Assembly: GCA_037039925.1 (NCBI GenBank)
Contig: JAXRKP010001671.1
Coordinates: 1-64,000 of the forward strand
From: Doris montereyensis
Taxonomy: Eukaryota; Mollusca; Gastropoda; Nudibranchia; Dorididae
DNA length: 64,000 nt
Reading direction: 5' to 3'
In this document: positions 13,501 to 23,877 of the stretch, piece by piece
Position numbering within the stretch: position 1 is the stretch's first letter
Layout: each line of letters starts with the position of its first letter
Translations under genes and position numbers: made by a program
The notes under the pieces: model-generated
The model's database searches: none
Told to the model about the DNA's origin: nothing
Seen by the model: the letters and a program-made list of their open reading frames with translations, nothing else

Positions 13501-16500
13501 GACATACATCATAAAATAGCTAACATTTTATAATATAATCAATATTTACGATTACTATAAAATCATGACATCTACACACATGAAAAATGTTACAATTAAG
13601 ATTAACAGTACCTAAATGAGGATATGTGCCAATTACAAGATGGCCCTCCGGGCAGTGGACAGGTAAGAACCTGTACAGGGATTAGGTGGTTCCACCCTCC
13701 ACGAGGAGAATAAGGTCTTGCAGGCAGGTCTTGGTTTACCAAAAGGCTAAGGGAGTTAACCTTGACAGAAAATAACAACCTGCTGCCTTGCGGCTGGTTT
13801 TCAGCAACCAAAGGCTAAGGTAATAACAAGACCTGGTAGGGGGCTCTAGGTGGCAGCCCCACTATCTACCTAGGGTACAGTGGGCCAATCCCCTGCTTAT
13901 CTGAAACCAAACTGATTCAAAGAAATACATATAATGATATACCCGCTCTTGAACTTTCCAAGGCGACTCTGGAAAAGAATACGAACTGTGATTTTTGGAA
14001 CATGGAATGTTAGGTCAAGAAATGGAAAAGAGTAAGAATTAGCTGAAGAAATGGAAAAATTCAAAGTAGGCATTTTGGCTATTACAGAAGCAAAGAAAAA
14101 AGGACAAGGAATAGAAAATGTAGGACCAAATCATACTTTAATATTCTCAGGAGTAGGCCTCCTAGTGCATAAAAGCCATAAAAAGCTACTAGAAAGTTGG
14201 AAATTTATAAGCACACGGCAATTAGACGTAAATATTAAACCAAAAGGAAGAGAATTTAAATTGTTAATAGCTTATGGACCAAACGAAGATACTACCAAAG
14301 AAGAAAAACATATCTTCGAAAATGATTTACAAATAATGCACAGAATCTCAAACCCAAACAATAACTAATGGTCTTAGGAGATTTAAATGCTAGAGTAGGC
14401 AACAATGTAGAAACATCAGGAGTAATAGGTAAAGAAAGAGAGACAACAACTTCAAGTTCAAAGCTACAATTACCTAGGAGCAATGATTAACTCAGAGAAT
14501 AAATCAGCCAGAGAATCCAAAAGGAAAGTACAATATATAACCATCTAGGAAAGCTATTTGTAGGTAAACAAGAATTGTCAACAAAAACCAAAATGGCAAT
14601 ATACAACACAGTTTATTGTCCTACTCTCCTCTATGGCAGCCAAAGCTGGACCTTAGACAGTAAGGAATACAGTAGAGTGCAGGCAGGCGAAATGAAATAT
14701 CTAAGAAGAATAGTAGGAAAAACTAAAATAGACAAAATCAGAAACACAAACAATAAGAGATCAAACCAAAGCAGATAGCATAAAAATTAAGATAGAAACA
14801 AATCAACTGAGATGGTTTAGGCATGTTAACAGAATGAATGACAATAGAGTAGCTAAATCAGTATACAGTAAAAACTCAAGGTAAAAGGCCAGAAGGCAGA
14901 CCTCGGAGAAAGTGGGAAGAAGATATAAAAGAGGCATTAACACAAAGAAATTTAACTTTCACGGAAGGAAAAAGAAAATGTCAGGACAGCGCAGCCTGGA
15001 GAAAAATCATTTTGGGCATCTAAACCCATACACCCAAAGATAGAATGGGAGCTGATAAAGAAAGAAAGAAAAGATTGCCCTATACACGCGTGCTCGCACA
15101 TGCACACACACACGCGCGCACGCACATACACACACACATTGTAGGTGCCAACCCCTCACAACCCATGATAGGTCTAAATGTCAGTTTTAAAAGTCTCTGT
15201 ATATAAAAGTATAATAATACTTAAAGAAGTCCAAACTAAGAGATCAAAGAATAATTACATATATACATCACAGTGTTAAAGATACCATACATCAATAAAA
15301 CAACACATAGGTTTTAGAAAAATGCCAATAAGTTAAATATTATGGAAGTCAAAAGTGAAGCGAAACAACTTTGTTTTAAGTGATTGTTTAAAGGAAGGAA
15401 GGGTTGTACAATTTCTAGTTTTAACTGACAAAGAATTCCATATAGATGTGGTCAAAAAGGTGAAAGAACGTTCGAGAAATTTTGTCTTGGGGACGCTTCT
15501 TTCAAATTGCAAAGATTGTCATGATCTAAGCGGACGATTGGGGTGGTGAAGTTTGAGGAGATATTTTACATAGTCGGCGACAGTGTCATGAATGCAGTTG
15601 AAAGTGAGACATGCTATCTAATATACGATTCTCCTCTCTACGGGAAGCCAATGTAGAGAGCACAAAACGGGAGTGATGTGTTCAGATTTTTTGGTCTTAG
15701 TTACAATTCTTGCTGCTTTATTTTGAAGTAATTGAAATCGATGGATAGAAGTCTTTGGCAACCCAAAGAGAAGAGAATTACAGTTGTCAAGACGACTTGT
15801 GACAAGGGCATGAACAAACATTTTACATGTTTCTTGGTCTAATAGATTTCGGATACGAGAGATGCTTTTAAGGACATAATGGATTGTTTGACAACCTTTG
15901 GTAATGTGAACATGCATGTGTAAAATTTCATCAAAAAAGAAACATAGATTTTTGACGCTATGGCTGTAACATATAGTCGTATTGTTTATGACCAGCTCAT
16001 TTAATATAATGTCCTTTCCTTTTTTTCTAAATGTTATCAATTCTGTCTTATCATTGTTGAATTTCAGTTTGTTTTCTGTCATCCAGGTCCTGATGTCTAA
16101 CTTACAGTTGATAATGCTGTTTTTTAGTTGTTGGGTGATGGTTCATGCTGAGTGGGTTGTAGAGTTGCGTGTCGTCAGCATAAAAATGATGATCAATGTT
16201 GTGGGATGATGATGTCACTAAGAGGTGTAGTGTATAGTGTAAAGAGAAACAGACCAAAGACTGATCTCTGTGGTATGCCAAATTGGATATTTCATTGCCG
16301 ATGAAGGACTGCCATTTATGATGACTCGCTGTGTGCGATCGGAGAGATAACTCACAAATCACTTCAGATCCATGCCGGTGATGCCGAAACATTGCTGCAT
16401 TCTGGCGAAGAGTGTTTTGTGGTCCACGGTATCGAAAGCCGCGCTCAGATCCAACAGTAGAAGTAGAAGTGCGACATTGTCATTGCATTGTAGCTGGTTG

Positions 16501-18868
16501 TTTATGTCATTGTTGACACGGATTAACGCAGTTTCAGTACTGTGGCCTCGCCTGGATGCTGATTGAAAAGGGGGCACATCTCCCCACCTCTTTTTAGTGA
16601 TACAAGTTAAAACAGACTTGATTTCATTTGATTTACCCACATCCACAACTAAGATGATCTCTGGGTAGGATTTTAAATTTTGCCCGACCTACCTTGTAAA
16701 CAGCCAAGGGATCTTTAACGTACACAGAGTGTTGTGATCTGCACACGAGACCTGCTTTTTATAATCTATCTCCGATGGGACTAGGTGTCAATCCACCTAC
16801 CTGCCTGTAATGCCTGGACCATGGAGGTATATTTTACCATAAAAAACCTTGAGAAAATCTCTCAATAGTCGGTGGGGCTAGAACCCATGATCTTTTGGTT
16901 GAGAAATGAGAGGCTGACACCTTGCCTTTGAACTATCGAGTCCTCCGATGCAATAGACAACGCATCTCTCATCAAATGGTGTATGGTAATCTTAAAACAT
17001 AAATAAGTTTAGGTTATGCAAATCAGCATGATGTATACTTTATCCAGATTCAAAATGAAAAGATTTTATTAAAATTATTGTAAGTTACATGTAATACTTG
17101 ATTTCCATGTTACAATGAAATGTAATCTTGTCTATGTCTAACATTATTTCCAGGGTCCATGGCTCTCGTTGAATTACCCACAGTAATTCAGTTGTCCTTT
17201 GCTGCGATTGATTATAGTGCTGCTGAAAATATTCAGAATCGTCTTTACCATCAGTTTAACATTGAGGTATAATAAGTTGTCAAATATTCAACATAATATT
17301 TGTGTGTATGATAGATATGGACACTCTTCTTATGTTGGAGAGAGGAAAGGAAGGAAGATTTCAGGAACATTGTTTTTGTGGGACTTTTGGTTGTTGACTT
17401 TTTGTTCCACCTTTTTATTTTTAGTCCATTTCTTGCGGTTGATGGGTGTTTTCACTCTCTCACGCCTTTGTTCCTCTCAATTCACCTTGAGATCATCGCA
17501 CAAGATGGACAGTATAAATTTCAATGAAAAAGTCACATTGAAGATTCTTCATTTGTTGTAATTTGAGATAAATTAAATGTCCTAATGTAGGCCTACCTCA
17601 AATAATTTTACCCTTCTTTTTCACAACAATTCTAAATATAAACAGTCAAGCTCTATTGCCTAACTTTTCATCTTTTGATCCCAAAGCCAACATTTGTGGA
17701 ACCTTATAAGGACAATTTTCAAACTTTATTAGAATAGCCATGGTCTGAGGTTTTGAAAATACTCTTTAAGATTATAAAATTAATTTCTTTTCGTGTTATG
17801 TGAATATTTTCATGAAAAATAGTTAGGCAAGTACAGTTGTGAACACCTAAATGCCTGCCGCCATAATGTCCGTTTTAGCCTAAATGCCCGCAATCTCGGT
17901 GAAACCGTTTTTTTTCTATATAAATTGCCCCTCTAAATACCTGTTTAAAAACCAAGATTTTCGCTTAGATATCCGGTCTCAGCGGCAACTGCAGGCATCA
18001 TCTTCTCCAAATTATCATAAAGTACGTCCATAATTGATTAAAAGTTGGGGTTTTTTTATCTTATCACTTTCATGTAGTCCCATCGCTAATATAATAATAC
18101 TAAAAAATATGGCTTATGCCCGTCAACAATGTGTCATGCATTGTAACCACTCTTCATAACATTGTAATGTAATAAAAGATGACCAGTCTTCTCTTCATGA
18201 CTCCACCCGCTGTACAGCACAGCCTTTGTCCCATTGAATTACCGGTTTGTCAATAGGCAATTTGAACTGAACAGTCTTCCGGACTGTCCATGGCTATTTC
18301 TTGATGTCGTAAGTGGCATGCAATCACCTGTCGTTTATAATAGACCGGGCACGCATCGCGATCGAGAGACAAGGTGTGAACAGTTTTATTGCTCCCCTGT
18401 CTGGCATTGACCGTATCCATTGTGCCTTTGGGTCTTTGTGGCAGATGATGGTCAACAGACCAGATAAAATAAAACGGGCATCGAAATACGGTCTTGTTTA
18501 GAAAGCCCGGTTTAAGAAAATCACAAACAAGGGAGGTCAATGTTGAATTTCTGCTCTATGCTCGATGAGCTCACTAGCTGATGACCACCCCCTTTTTTTT
18601 TACCCAACCTATTTTCACCTTAATGCCCATTTCGCATAAATGGCCGTTTTTCCTGCTTCCCAAGCATCGGGCATTTAGGCGTCACAACTGTAATAGAAAT
18701 ATCAATATCATCTGCTCATTTGAGTTGTTTGTTCTCTTTGGGATATCTGTTTTTCTCCAGGTTCCAGTCAAATGTGTACAGGGAAAGCTGTATGTGAGAA
18801 TATCAGCCCATCTTTACAATGAGCTCAGTGACTATGAAAAACTGGCAAAAGGCCGTACTGATGATTGA
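2354..18868 (+). CDS. PLP-dependent class V aminotransferase (isopenicillin-N-epimerase-like), 11 exons
   Basis: Exons: 2354-2422, 3026-3125, 3735-3851, 5403-5495, 5872-5900, 5978-6101, 7238-7462, 11708-11817, 12863-12919, 17154-17266, 18761-18868. All have AG/GT borders. They give about 380 residues of a cytosolic-type fold-I PLP enzyme. Motifs in order: FLNHGAFGG near the start; [25 protein letters not shown] (cofactor phosphate side); [17 protein letters not shown] with the Asp that contacts the pyridine nitrogen; [18 protein letters not shown] with the Schiff-base Lys; [12 protein letters not shown]; and the C-terminal [17 protein letters not shown]. The family is usually annotated as isopenicillin N epimerase-like or cysteine-desulfurase-like; the substrate cannot be told from sequence. 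Frame breaks occur at exon 4 entry, exon 5 entry, 7266-7275 (-1), 7365-7373 (+2), 11755-11759 (-1) and 18847-18853 (+1; the other frame runs past 18868). Exons 1-3 and 9-10 are clean. The first coding exon was not found between 1593 and 2353. Introns hold LINEs, SINEs and MITEs. Confidence 0.85.
4605..5314. mobile_element. ~710-bp MITE with inverted ends (Tc1/mariner-pogo type suspected)
   Basis: The left end (about 4605-4624, CAGTAATCTCCGCCAAATTG) is an imperfect inverted match to the right end (about 5294-5314, caatttggcatgagactactg). The interior has degenerate copies of a 'CCAAAATGCAAC' motif and no transposase-like frame. The left end is preceded by TA as expected of a Tc1/mariner-type target; the right flank is TC, so the duplication is not intact. 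It lies in intron 3 of the aminotransferase gene. Confidence 0.55.
6243..6545 (+). mobile_element. tRNA-derived SINE (family A)
   Basis: The head has pol III-type boxes: a 'GGCCAAGTAGTTAGGCTGCC' A-box region and 'GTGTTTGAATCCTGGC' as B box. A central domain (CTCGACCCAGGTGCAAATG) and a 3' half (CCTGTCCAGAAGGTGATTAT...) end near 'GGCCTTGAAGGAACTTT'. Related partial copies lie at 8048-8152, 11915-12130 and 37720-37945. It is too long and degenerate to be a functional tRNA gene. Confidence 0.7.
7482..7516 (+). repeat. (ATG)n microsatellite
   Basis: About eleven ATG/GAT triplets just inside intron 7 of the aminotransferase gene, 20 bp after its donor. Confidence 0.95.
8048..8152 (+). mobile_element. 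SINE family A, 3' fragment
   Basis: Shares with 6455-6545 the run 'TGATTATTATCACTTGTT', 'CACACTATAAAAACAGGGAT' and the end 'GCCTTGAAGGAACTT'. The tRNA-like head is missing, as in a 5'-truncated retrocopy. Confidence 0.65.
8462..8664 (+). repeat. three tandem ~65-bp monomers in LINE 5' leader
   Basis: Three successive units contain 'GCTGCCTTGCAG', a 'TGACCAAAGGCTAAGGGAGT' core and 'TAACCCTGACAGAAAATAAC'. Copy B has two related units at about 13710-13825. Monomeric 5' repeats often act as promoters in other LINEs (for example mouse L1); that role here is inference. Confidence 0.75.
8831..9421 (+). CDS. LINE AP-endonuclease domain (copy A ORF fragment)
   Basis: An open frame of 196 codons. Visible endonuclease/exonuclease/phosphatase motifs: [11 protein letters not shown] (catalytic Glu region), [10 protein letters not shown], and [12 protein letters not shown] (catalytic Asp and Asn). 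The end is frameshifted before the final SDH-type motif; 'SDHHLV' can be seen out of frame near 9530-9545. Its role in an active element would be to nick target DNA and prime reverse transcription. It resembles proteins often mis-annotated as craniofacial development protein 2. Confidence 0.75.
   Translation: MEHGIRAINGKELELVEEIEKFKVDILAITETKKKGQGIENVGANHILIFSGVDVKDRARAGVGLLVHTSHEKLLESWKFISPQLLEVNIKPKGQDIKLLIAYGPNEDATKEEKDIFKKDLQITAENLKHKQELMVLGDLNARVGNNVEMSGGVIGKGGEITTSPNGERLIDVCLKSNMKIANTFFLIKISTNIQE
10262..10960 (+). pseudogene. LINE reverse transcriptase domain (copy A), broken
   Basis: The pieces line up as a non-LTR reverse transcriptase: [20 protein letters not shown], then [20 protein letters not shown], a short insert or frame change near 10745, and [19 protein letters not shown], where the catalytic FADD box reads FADN. 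The frame changes several times. The last Asp of the box is lost, so even a frame-repaired copy should be inactive. Confidence 0.7.
11915..12130 (+). mobile_element. tRNA-derived SINE (family A), diverged
   Basis: Begins in a B-box-like 'GGGTTTGAATCCTGGC', continues with 'AAATGGGTACCAGCAATACT' and a 3' half with 'ACATCCTGTCTAGGAGATGA', ending near 'AGCTCTATAGATGAA'. Same order as the copy at 6243-6545. Lies in intron 8 of the aminotransferase gene. Confidence 0.6.
12300..12640 (+). repeat. purine-rich (GA-rich) tract
   Basis: About 340 bases that are mostly A and G on the + strand, without a fixed period. Long frames on the minus strand here are only Ser/Leu/Phe-rich readings of low-complexity DNA. 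Confidence 0.7.
13412..13447 (+). repeat. (AAT)n microsatellite
   Basis: Interrupted AAT repeat in intron 9 of the aminotransferase gene. Confidence 0.9.
13627..15075 (+). mobile_element. RTE-like LINE, copy B, with internal deletion of the RT region
   Basis: Same family and orientation as copy A. The leader with monomers (13650-13840) and the endonuclease region (14051-14455: [21 protein letters not shown], then [10 protein letters not shown] in another frame) jump directly at about 14450-14465 to the post-RT segment that corresponds to about 11030 in copy A ([36 protein letters not shown]). About 1.7 kb, including the whole reverse transcriptase, is absent. At the join the left part resembles copy A near 9308-9320 and the right part copy A near 11025. 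It lies in intron 9 of the aminotransferase gene, in sense orientation. Confidence 0.8.
15084..15140 (+). repeat. CA/CG-rich microsatellite
   Basis: Alternating purine-pyrimidine tract (CACACA with CGCGCG) immediately after LINE copy B. Possibly grown from its 3' end, and a candidate Z-DNA former. Confidence 0.85.
15590..16650 (-). mobile_element. CR1/L2-like LINE reverse transcriptase fragment, inactive
   Basis: On the minus strand from 16646 leftwards: [38 protein letters not shown], then frame changes, [14 protein letters not shown] (the YADD catalytic box is intact), [17 protein letters not shown], and the typical C-terminus [20 protein letters not shown] with [13 protein letters not shown] and [18 protein letters not shown]. 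This is the 3' part of a CR1/L2-type ORF2; the endonuclease half is absent (5' truncation). Frameshifts lie between the blocks. Sits antisense in intron 9 of the aminotransferase gene. Confidence 0.85.
16617..16950 (-). mobile_element. tRNA-derived SINE (family B)
   Basis: Read on the minus strand, the tRNA-like head is at the right end (about 16860-16945; the B box reads, as complement, GGGTTCTAGCCCC). The tail is at the left ('TTTACCCACATCCACAACTA' on +). Shared blocks with copies at 18957-19050, 19112-19410, 27467-27665 and 38535-38845 include 'TGCCCG..CTGCCCTGTAAACAGCCAAG' and 'CGATGGGACTAGGTGTC'. Confidence 0.75.
17834..18690. mobile_element. TA-flanked MITE split by a ~630-bp insert
   Basis: Left end CAGTTGTGAACACCTAAATG and right end (as complement) CAGTTGTGACGCCTAAATGC are inverted repeats. 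Both outer flanks are TA (17832-17833 and 18691-18692), the Tc1/mariner target duplication. The arms match the compact 167-bp copy at 43896-44062 in opposite orientation, including 'CTATATAAATTGCCCCTCTA' and 'CTGCTTCCCA'. The compact copy shows that roughly 17970-18605 is foreign DNA inserted into the MITE. No transposase frame is seen. Lies in intron 10 of the aminotransferase gene. Confidence 0.75.
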
Positions 18869-18956
18869 ACAGAAAAAGGAAATAAACTTCTATAGTAGTA
18901 AATTCCTACCTGCTTCACTTGTATTCATCATTTCTTTACATGAAGGATTAATTAGA

Positions 18957-19050
18957 GGGTTACAGGGCAGTCCAGGGGAAAAAAAATTAATTAAAATCCT
19001 ACAAAAAACCCAGAGATCACCTTAGTTGTGGATGTGGGTAAATGGAATCA
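18957..19050 (+). mobile_element. SINE family B, 3' fragment (plus strand)
   Basis: Reads 'TTACAGGGCAGTCC', then 'CCAGAGATCACCTTAGTTGT' and 'GATGTGGGTAAATGGAATCA'. It is the complement of the left part of the neighbouring copy at 19112-19210, so the two form an inverted pair separated by about 60 bp. Lies just 3' of the last aminotransferase exon. Confidence 0.75.
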
Positions 19051-19111
19051 AGTCTAGAGTTTGTCCTGGAAAATTTGGAAATTTCATTTGGATCTCAGAT
19101 ATTTTTTTAGG

Positions 19112-19410
19112 TGATTTGATTTTACCGACATCCACAACTTAGGTGATCTCAGGGTTTTGGTAGGATTTTAAATTTTGCCCGGACTGCCCTGTAAACAGTC
19201 AAGCAATCTTTAACGTGCACCGAGCGTTGTTATCTGCACACAGGACCTCCTTTTTATTATCCGTTTCCGATGGGACTAGGTTTCAACACACCTACCTCGA
19301 CGGGGGATGGTTACTTAAAAAAACTCAAGACAATTGTTCAACCTGCCGGGGCTTACACACGACCTTTGGTTTAGAGGCCAACACCTTGCCTCTGGACTAC
19401 ATATTCCTGC
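19112..19410 (-). mobile_element. SINE family B (minus strand)
   Basis: Contains on + 'CATCCACAACTTAGGTGATC', 'CCGGACTGCCCTGTAAACAG' and 'GATGGGACTAGGTTTCAACA', ending in a tRNA-like head (about 19340-19410). Same order as 38535-38845. Confidence 0.75.
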
Positions 19411-19423
19411 GGATCTCAAACTA

Positions 19424-19592
19424 GTGTTTCCGATGGGACTAGGTGTTGATCCACCACCTACCTGGACCAGGGGAGGGGGTAGTTTTACTCGAAAAAAGTC
19501 GAGAAAATTGTTCAACCCACTGGGGCTTACACCCACAACCGTTTGGACTTTTTTGCCACTGGACTACATATTTCTGCAGATCTCAGACTAGT
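19424..19592 (-). repeat. partial duplicate of the adjacent SINE B head
   Basis: Repeats the 19265-19420 block in the same order: 'CCGATGGGACTAGGTG', a 'CCACCTACCTGGACC' stretch, 'AAAATTGTTCAACCCACTGG', and 'TGGACTACATATT'. It is a local tandem duplication of the tRNA-like half rather than a separate full insertion. Confidence 0.7.
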
Positions 19593-19599
19593 GATAACG

Positions 19600-21109
19600 T
19601 ATCTCAAGGCTACATTATATGTATTCTGTCGCAAGTTGACTGGCCATCTTTTGACGTCGTGTCTGCTCGCCACTCCAGCTAATTCTTGCAATTATTATTC
19701 ACTGTGCAACAGTTGACCTACTTTGTACAGGGTCAACATGTTCATGTTATTATCGATTGCTTTACAGTACTGACATTTACCCACTCCAACATGTGTGACA
19801 ATCTCAGTTTCATGGTAAATTTAGAAGAAACAGTAAGAATAAGATGACAGACAGATGTAAAATAATGAAAGGAAAGTAAAAGGATCTAACAACAGTATCG
19901 CCCAATTAACTACCACAGCTCATGTTGGGACAGCTCACACCATACTACCATTACAATACAAAACATCATACACAAAGATTAAAGAAAAAGAAAAAAACCC
20001 AGTGAACTTCATATCAACCTAGCAGCTTTAATATATCAATCTCTCTTGGTCAGGGGCAAAAAAAGATTAATCATCCGCACTCAGGACCTTGAATCATCAC
20101 AACACAGACACACCATCCGTTGTCGTTTTTTAAATTTAAAATTTTCAACAAGATTACCCTCAATATGCATCTGATATAATATAATGAAATAACAGAATGC
20201 CCTTGAAATAACAAGAGGCGAAAAAGACAAAACTTATTAACTAGCTCACCTTCAACACCGAGAAAATCACATACTTTCACAGACAACATAATAGGACTTT
20301 ATTTTATCAAACATTCTATGGCTCAAATGGGGGGGGGGGGGGGGGGGGGGGATCGAGTTGAAATTTTAAAAGCATTGCTGCAAGCTGTCCAATTTAATAA
20401 ACAGTGCATATCATGTGAATAAATTAGCATTGTAGATTTCCTTTTTATTTTTCTTTTTTTTTTTTTGTAGGCATAATATATTAAAACATGATATGACAGA
20501 GACTGAAAGCAAAGACGAAGAGGTGTATACTTGCTAGTATACATGACAATGAGAGAGAGCAATAGACAAAACAAACAAATGACAGATATTATGATACCGT
20601 ACCCAGGGAGAGGAAGAGCACAGGGGAGGAAGATCCTTTCCATACAGAAACGTCAGTGATATTTCAATTCAATCCTTTTCACGCAGCTTGTTCCATAAAT
20701 AAATTCTCATTACTTTTCTCCTCCAAACATAAAAAAAGCAAAATCTTATCCATACATTCTATTACACAATATATCTTCAATATCATTTAAGATAAACCAC
20801 TCCCTCATCCATCCCCCCTCCACTTTCTTTCTTTCCTCTATTTTGACCCTTCCTCACCAAAGTTTAGCAAAGTAGTATGTCCTTTGGTTTAATTTAACTC
20901 AACAACACAATACACAACATTGAAAATGATGAACAATTGTGACAAGAGGATAAATTGATTCTGTTCTTTTTCCTTTTCATTCCACAAACTTTTGTTTCTT
21001 CTTATCTTATGTTTGCCCATCCAATAAATTAATAGTTAGTGGTCAGTTATAAAAAAAAGGTCATGTACTACCTAATATTGAAAATAAATATATTTCAATC
21101 TATGGCAGT
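19600..21109. other. convergent intergenic DNA, no gene seen
   Basis: AT-rich, with a pure G-run of about 20 at 20329-20350. The aminotransferase ends left and SEC63 ends right, so this is the interval where both 3' UTRs should lie. I could not place polyadenylation sites with confidence. Confidence 0.5.
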
Positions 21110-21119
21110 TAAAACACAA

Positions 21120-21757
21120 ATACACAGTCAAACTACAGCAATAAATGGAGAATCTCTAAGCGCATCCTAGAGCAGCTAATTACTAACATAGTCATACTAC
21201 AAAAATAAGTGGAGAATGTCTAAATACTTCATAGAGCAGCTAATTACTAATATAGTCAAAACTGCAGAAATAAATGGAGAATCTTTAAATACATCTTAGA
21301 GCAACTAATTACTCTATGATCAAAATACAGAAATAAATGGAGAATCTTTATGTGCATCACAGAGCTACTAATTACTATATAGACAAACTACAGATATAAA
21401 TGGAGAATCTCTAAATACATCTTAGAGCAACTAATTACTCTATGATCAAAATACAGAAATAAATGGAGAATCTTTATGTGCATCACAGAGCTACTAATTA
21501 CTATATAGACAAACTACAGAAATAAATGGAGAATCTCTTAATGCATCACTGAGCTACTAATTACTATATAGATAAACTACAGAAATAAATGGAGAATCTC
21601 TTAATGCATCACTGAACTACTAATTACTATATAGACAAACTACAGAAATAAATGGAGAATCTCTTAATGCATCACTGAACTACTAATTACTATATAGACA
21701 AACTACAGAAATAAATGGAGAATCTCTTAATGCATCATAGAGCTACTAATTACGAAT
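21120..21757 (+). repeat. 63-bp minisatellite, ~10 copies
   Basis: A unit with 'ACTACAGAAATAAATGGAGA' and 'GAGCTACTAATTACTATATA' repeats about ten times. The GGAGAAT core recurs at about 21147, 21211, 21276, 21339, 21402, 21464, 21528, 21591, 21653 and 21717. The last four units are nearly identical and the first ones are more diverged, which suggests growth at the right end. Confidence 0.95.
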
Positions 21758-22619
21758 ACCCACAAGGATCTCTTCTCTTCTCTGCCAGGTTCTACAGTGG
21801 TTTTAATTGTCCTCCATTATGGATCATAATGTCCACTATAAAAGGTTCAACATGACTAGTATCGCTATCAATCATCAGTCAACAATAAAGTGATCAATCT
21901 CCAAACACGATTCACACAGAAAAGATTTGAAATTTAGACATAACTGCCTCTCATACATTCTTCTTATCTTTACTCTATTTTTCCTACCAAAAACATCCGA
22001 TGGTCATTTCATACTTCCCACCCCCAGATCCCCTGCCTTACTTGGAAACTCTATGTTGAGTAGCCATGGACCAATTGCACTACGCGTAGAAAAGTTAACA
22101 TTGGATTATTATAAGAATGAGGGACATGCAAAAGAATACAGTTAGTGACACTGTCATGGTGAATTTCGATAAAACAACACAATAAGACAAAACAACGCAG
22201 ACGAAGCCACATTTGTCCAGATATCAAATCAAACTCCACCTTGAGACATGCCTCTTTTTGGGAAATCAGAGAGGGGCATCTGTATGTCGAATAACAAATC
22301 AATCAAAAGAGAGTCACAAGTGAGGAACTGTATAAAAAATATTTATAACAAAAGTGAAACCAAAACAATGTTAGCCTACTTGGTAGAGAAAGTAAAAGAT
22401 AAAGATTTGGAGAGAGAAAACAAATTAAAAGCTATAAATATTCCCAAAAACAATGAGGAAGTACTCAGGAGTAATATGTAAACCTGAAGGCAGGCTCCCT
22501 GAAGCAAAGATGAAATAAATTGCCTGACAATAGGTGCTGTCAGAACAAAACATAAATTTTTTAAAATCTGGATCAGAAGGACAATCACAGAATAAATTAA
22601 AATTGAAGGCATAAAGAAA

Positions 22620-22660
<41 letters not shown>

Positions 22661-23877
22661 ACTTCAGACTACTTAAGTCACTAAAATTGAATGAGTGATA
22701 AAAACTGGCCAACTTTATTTACCATGTAAAATCTCAGAGCGGACCACGTAGAAAATAGCAGGAAAATATCATACAAGCTTTAAATAAATAAATGTAAGAA
22801 AATTAACACCAATAGAAGGAAGAGGAAAAGCCATCGCCAAGACAAGGTAGAATGGAAAAATTATTACTCAGTAAAAATCAAAGCCAGAGTTAAGGAAGAA
22901 AAGCCTATACCAACGCTTTGAAAACTCAGACAGAAGAACGACCACAGTCCAATTTTTTGGCGAATGTAAGCAATTTAACAAAGTGGTTTAATCCCATTTT
23001 GTTCAAAATTGACAACATGCTTGGAGACAAAAGAAAATCGATATTCTAAGTATTACGTATGTGACTATGGTCGTTTTCCTACCTTGGTCTTCACTTCTTT
23101 CCTTCACATCTACAACAATTCTGACTTTCATCACGTCAAGCTGAGAAAAAGGACATAATACACAGGACGACAATCACTCCATGTTTCCAATTACATAAGA
23201 GCAAAACAACGGTTGTACAAGACTGATCATAGGAATGAACAATCTTTTGACAGCATCCACCAGCCAACACTTTAAACAATTTAAATAAAACAGACAGAAG
23301 AAGTTTGATTAATGTTGCATGAACAATTGACCTTTTCTGCCTAAAGAATGGCATCTCCGATTATCTGACTGGGACAATAAATAGAAAGACCAGAAAACCA
23401 CAAGAAAGAATAAAATCTATTCTTATTATCACATTTCAATCATGTGATTTGTAAAGAGCAGTGTTTGCAGTCGCGTTTAAAAGAAACAACAAAACACAGG
23501 TAGCACATCGCAATGAAGTTATTCTAGCTTTGCAAGAGTAATTTAAGAATATGACAGCGGACGTGAAGGAATGGACAAAATGTTGTTTTTTAAGTAAATA
23601 AACAATATATTATAACAGCTTTTAAAGCAGCACCTTATTTCTGTTGCAACTTTTTTAATTCATGTCCTTTTTAAGAACTAGGTAATTAAATTAAATGCTT
23701 TTTTGTAATTCCATCACCAATTTTTAATGAGAAGACTCTTTTAAATGAAATGTTATGCAAATATAGATTAATTTTTTAATCAGTTTGAAGAGAAAACCAA
23801 GGTAACAACCAATGTAAGACAAAGACAATTTTTCTCATCGAACAAAACAAATTTGTAAAAAATTTAGCTGGTCCCTT
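21758..23877. other. intergenic / SEC63 3' flank, only simple repeats seen
   Basis: A (GA)n tract lies at 22628-22659. An open frame at 22248-22481 (Lys/Glu-rich, 77 codons) resembles nothing I know and could be chance or repeat-derived. 'CATCACGTCAAGCTGAGAAAA' near 23130 echoes the border of the last SEC63 exon at 24006-24024. Confidence 0.4.
22628..22659 (+). repeat. (GA)n microsatellite
   Basis: About sixteen GA dinucleotides without interruption. Confidence 0.95.

Noticed and set aside
16860..16945. tRNA gene in family B heads
   Set aside because: Stem pairing is poor and the same head is attached to a shared SINE body in several copies.
18250..18540. 96-codon minus-strand frame inside the MITE insert
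   Set aside because: No recognisable motif; the overlapping plus-strand frame is equally open. Kept only as part of the nested insert.
2354..18868. Aminotransferase gene as a processed or dead pseudogene
   Set aside because: It keeps introns and splice sites, and the type and density of frame breaks equal those in SEC63 and the SYNCRIP-type gene.
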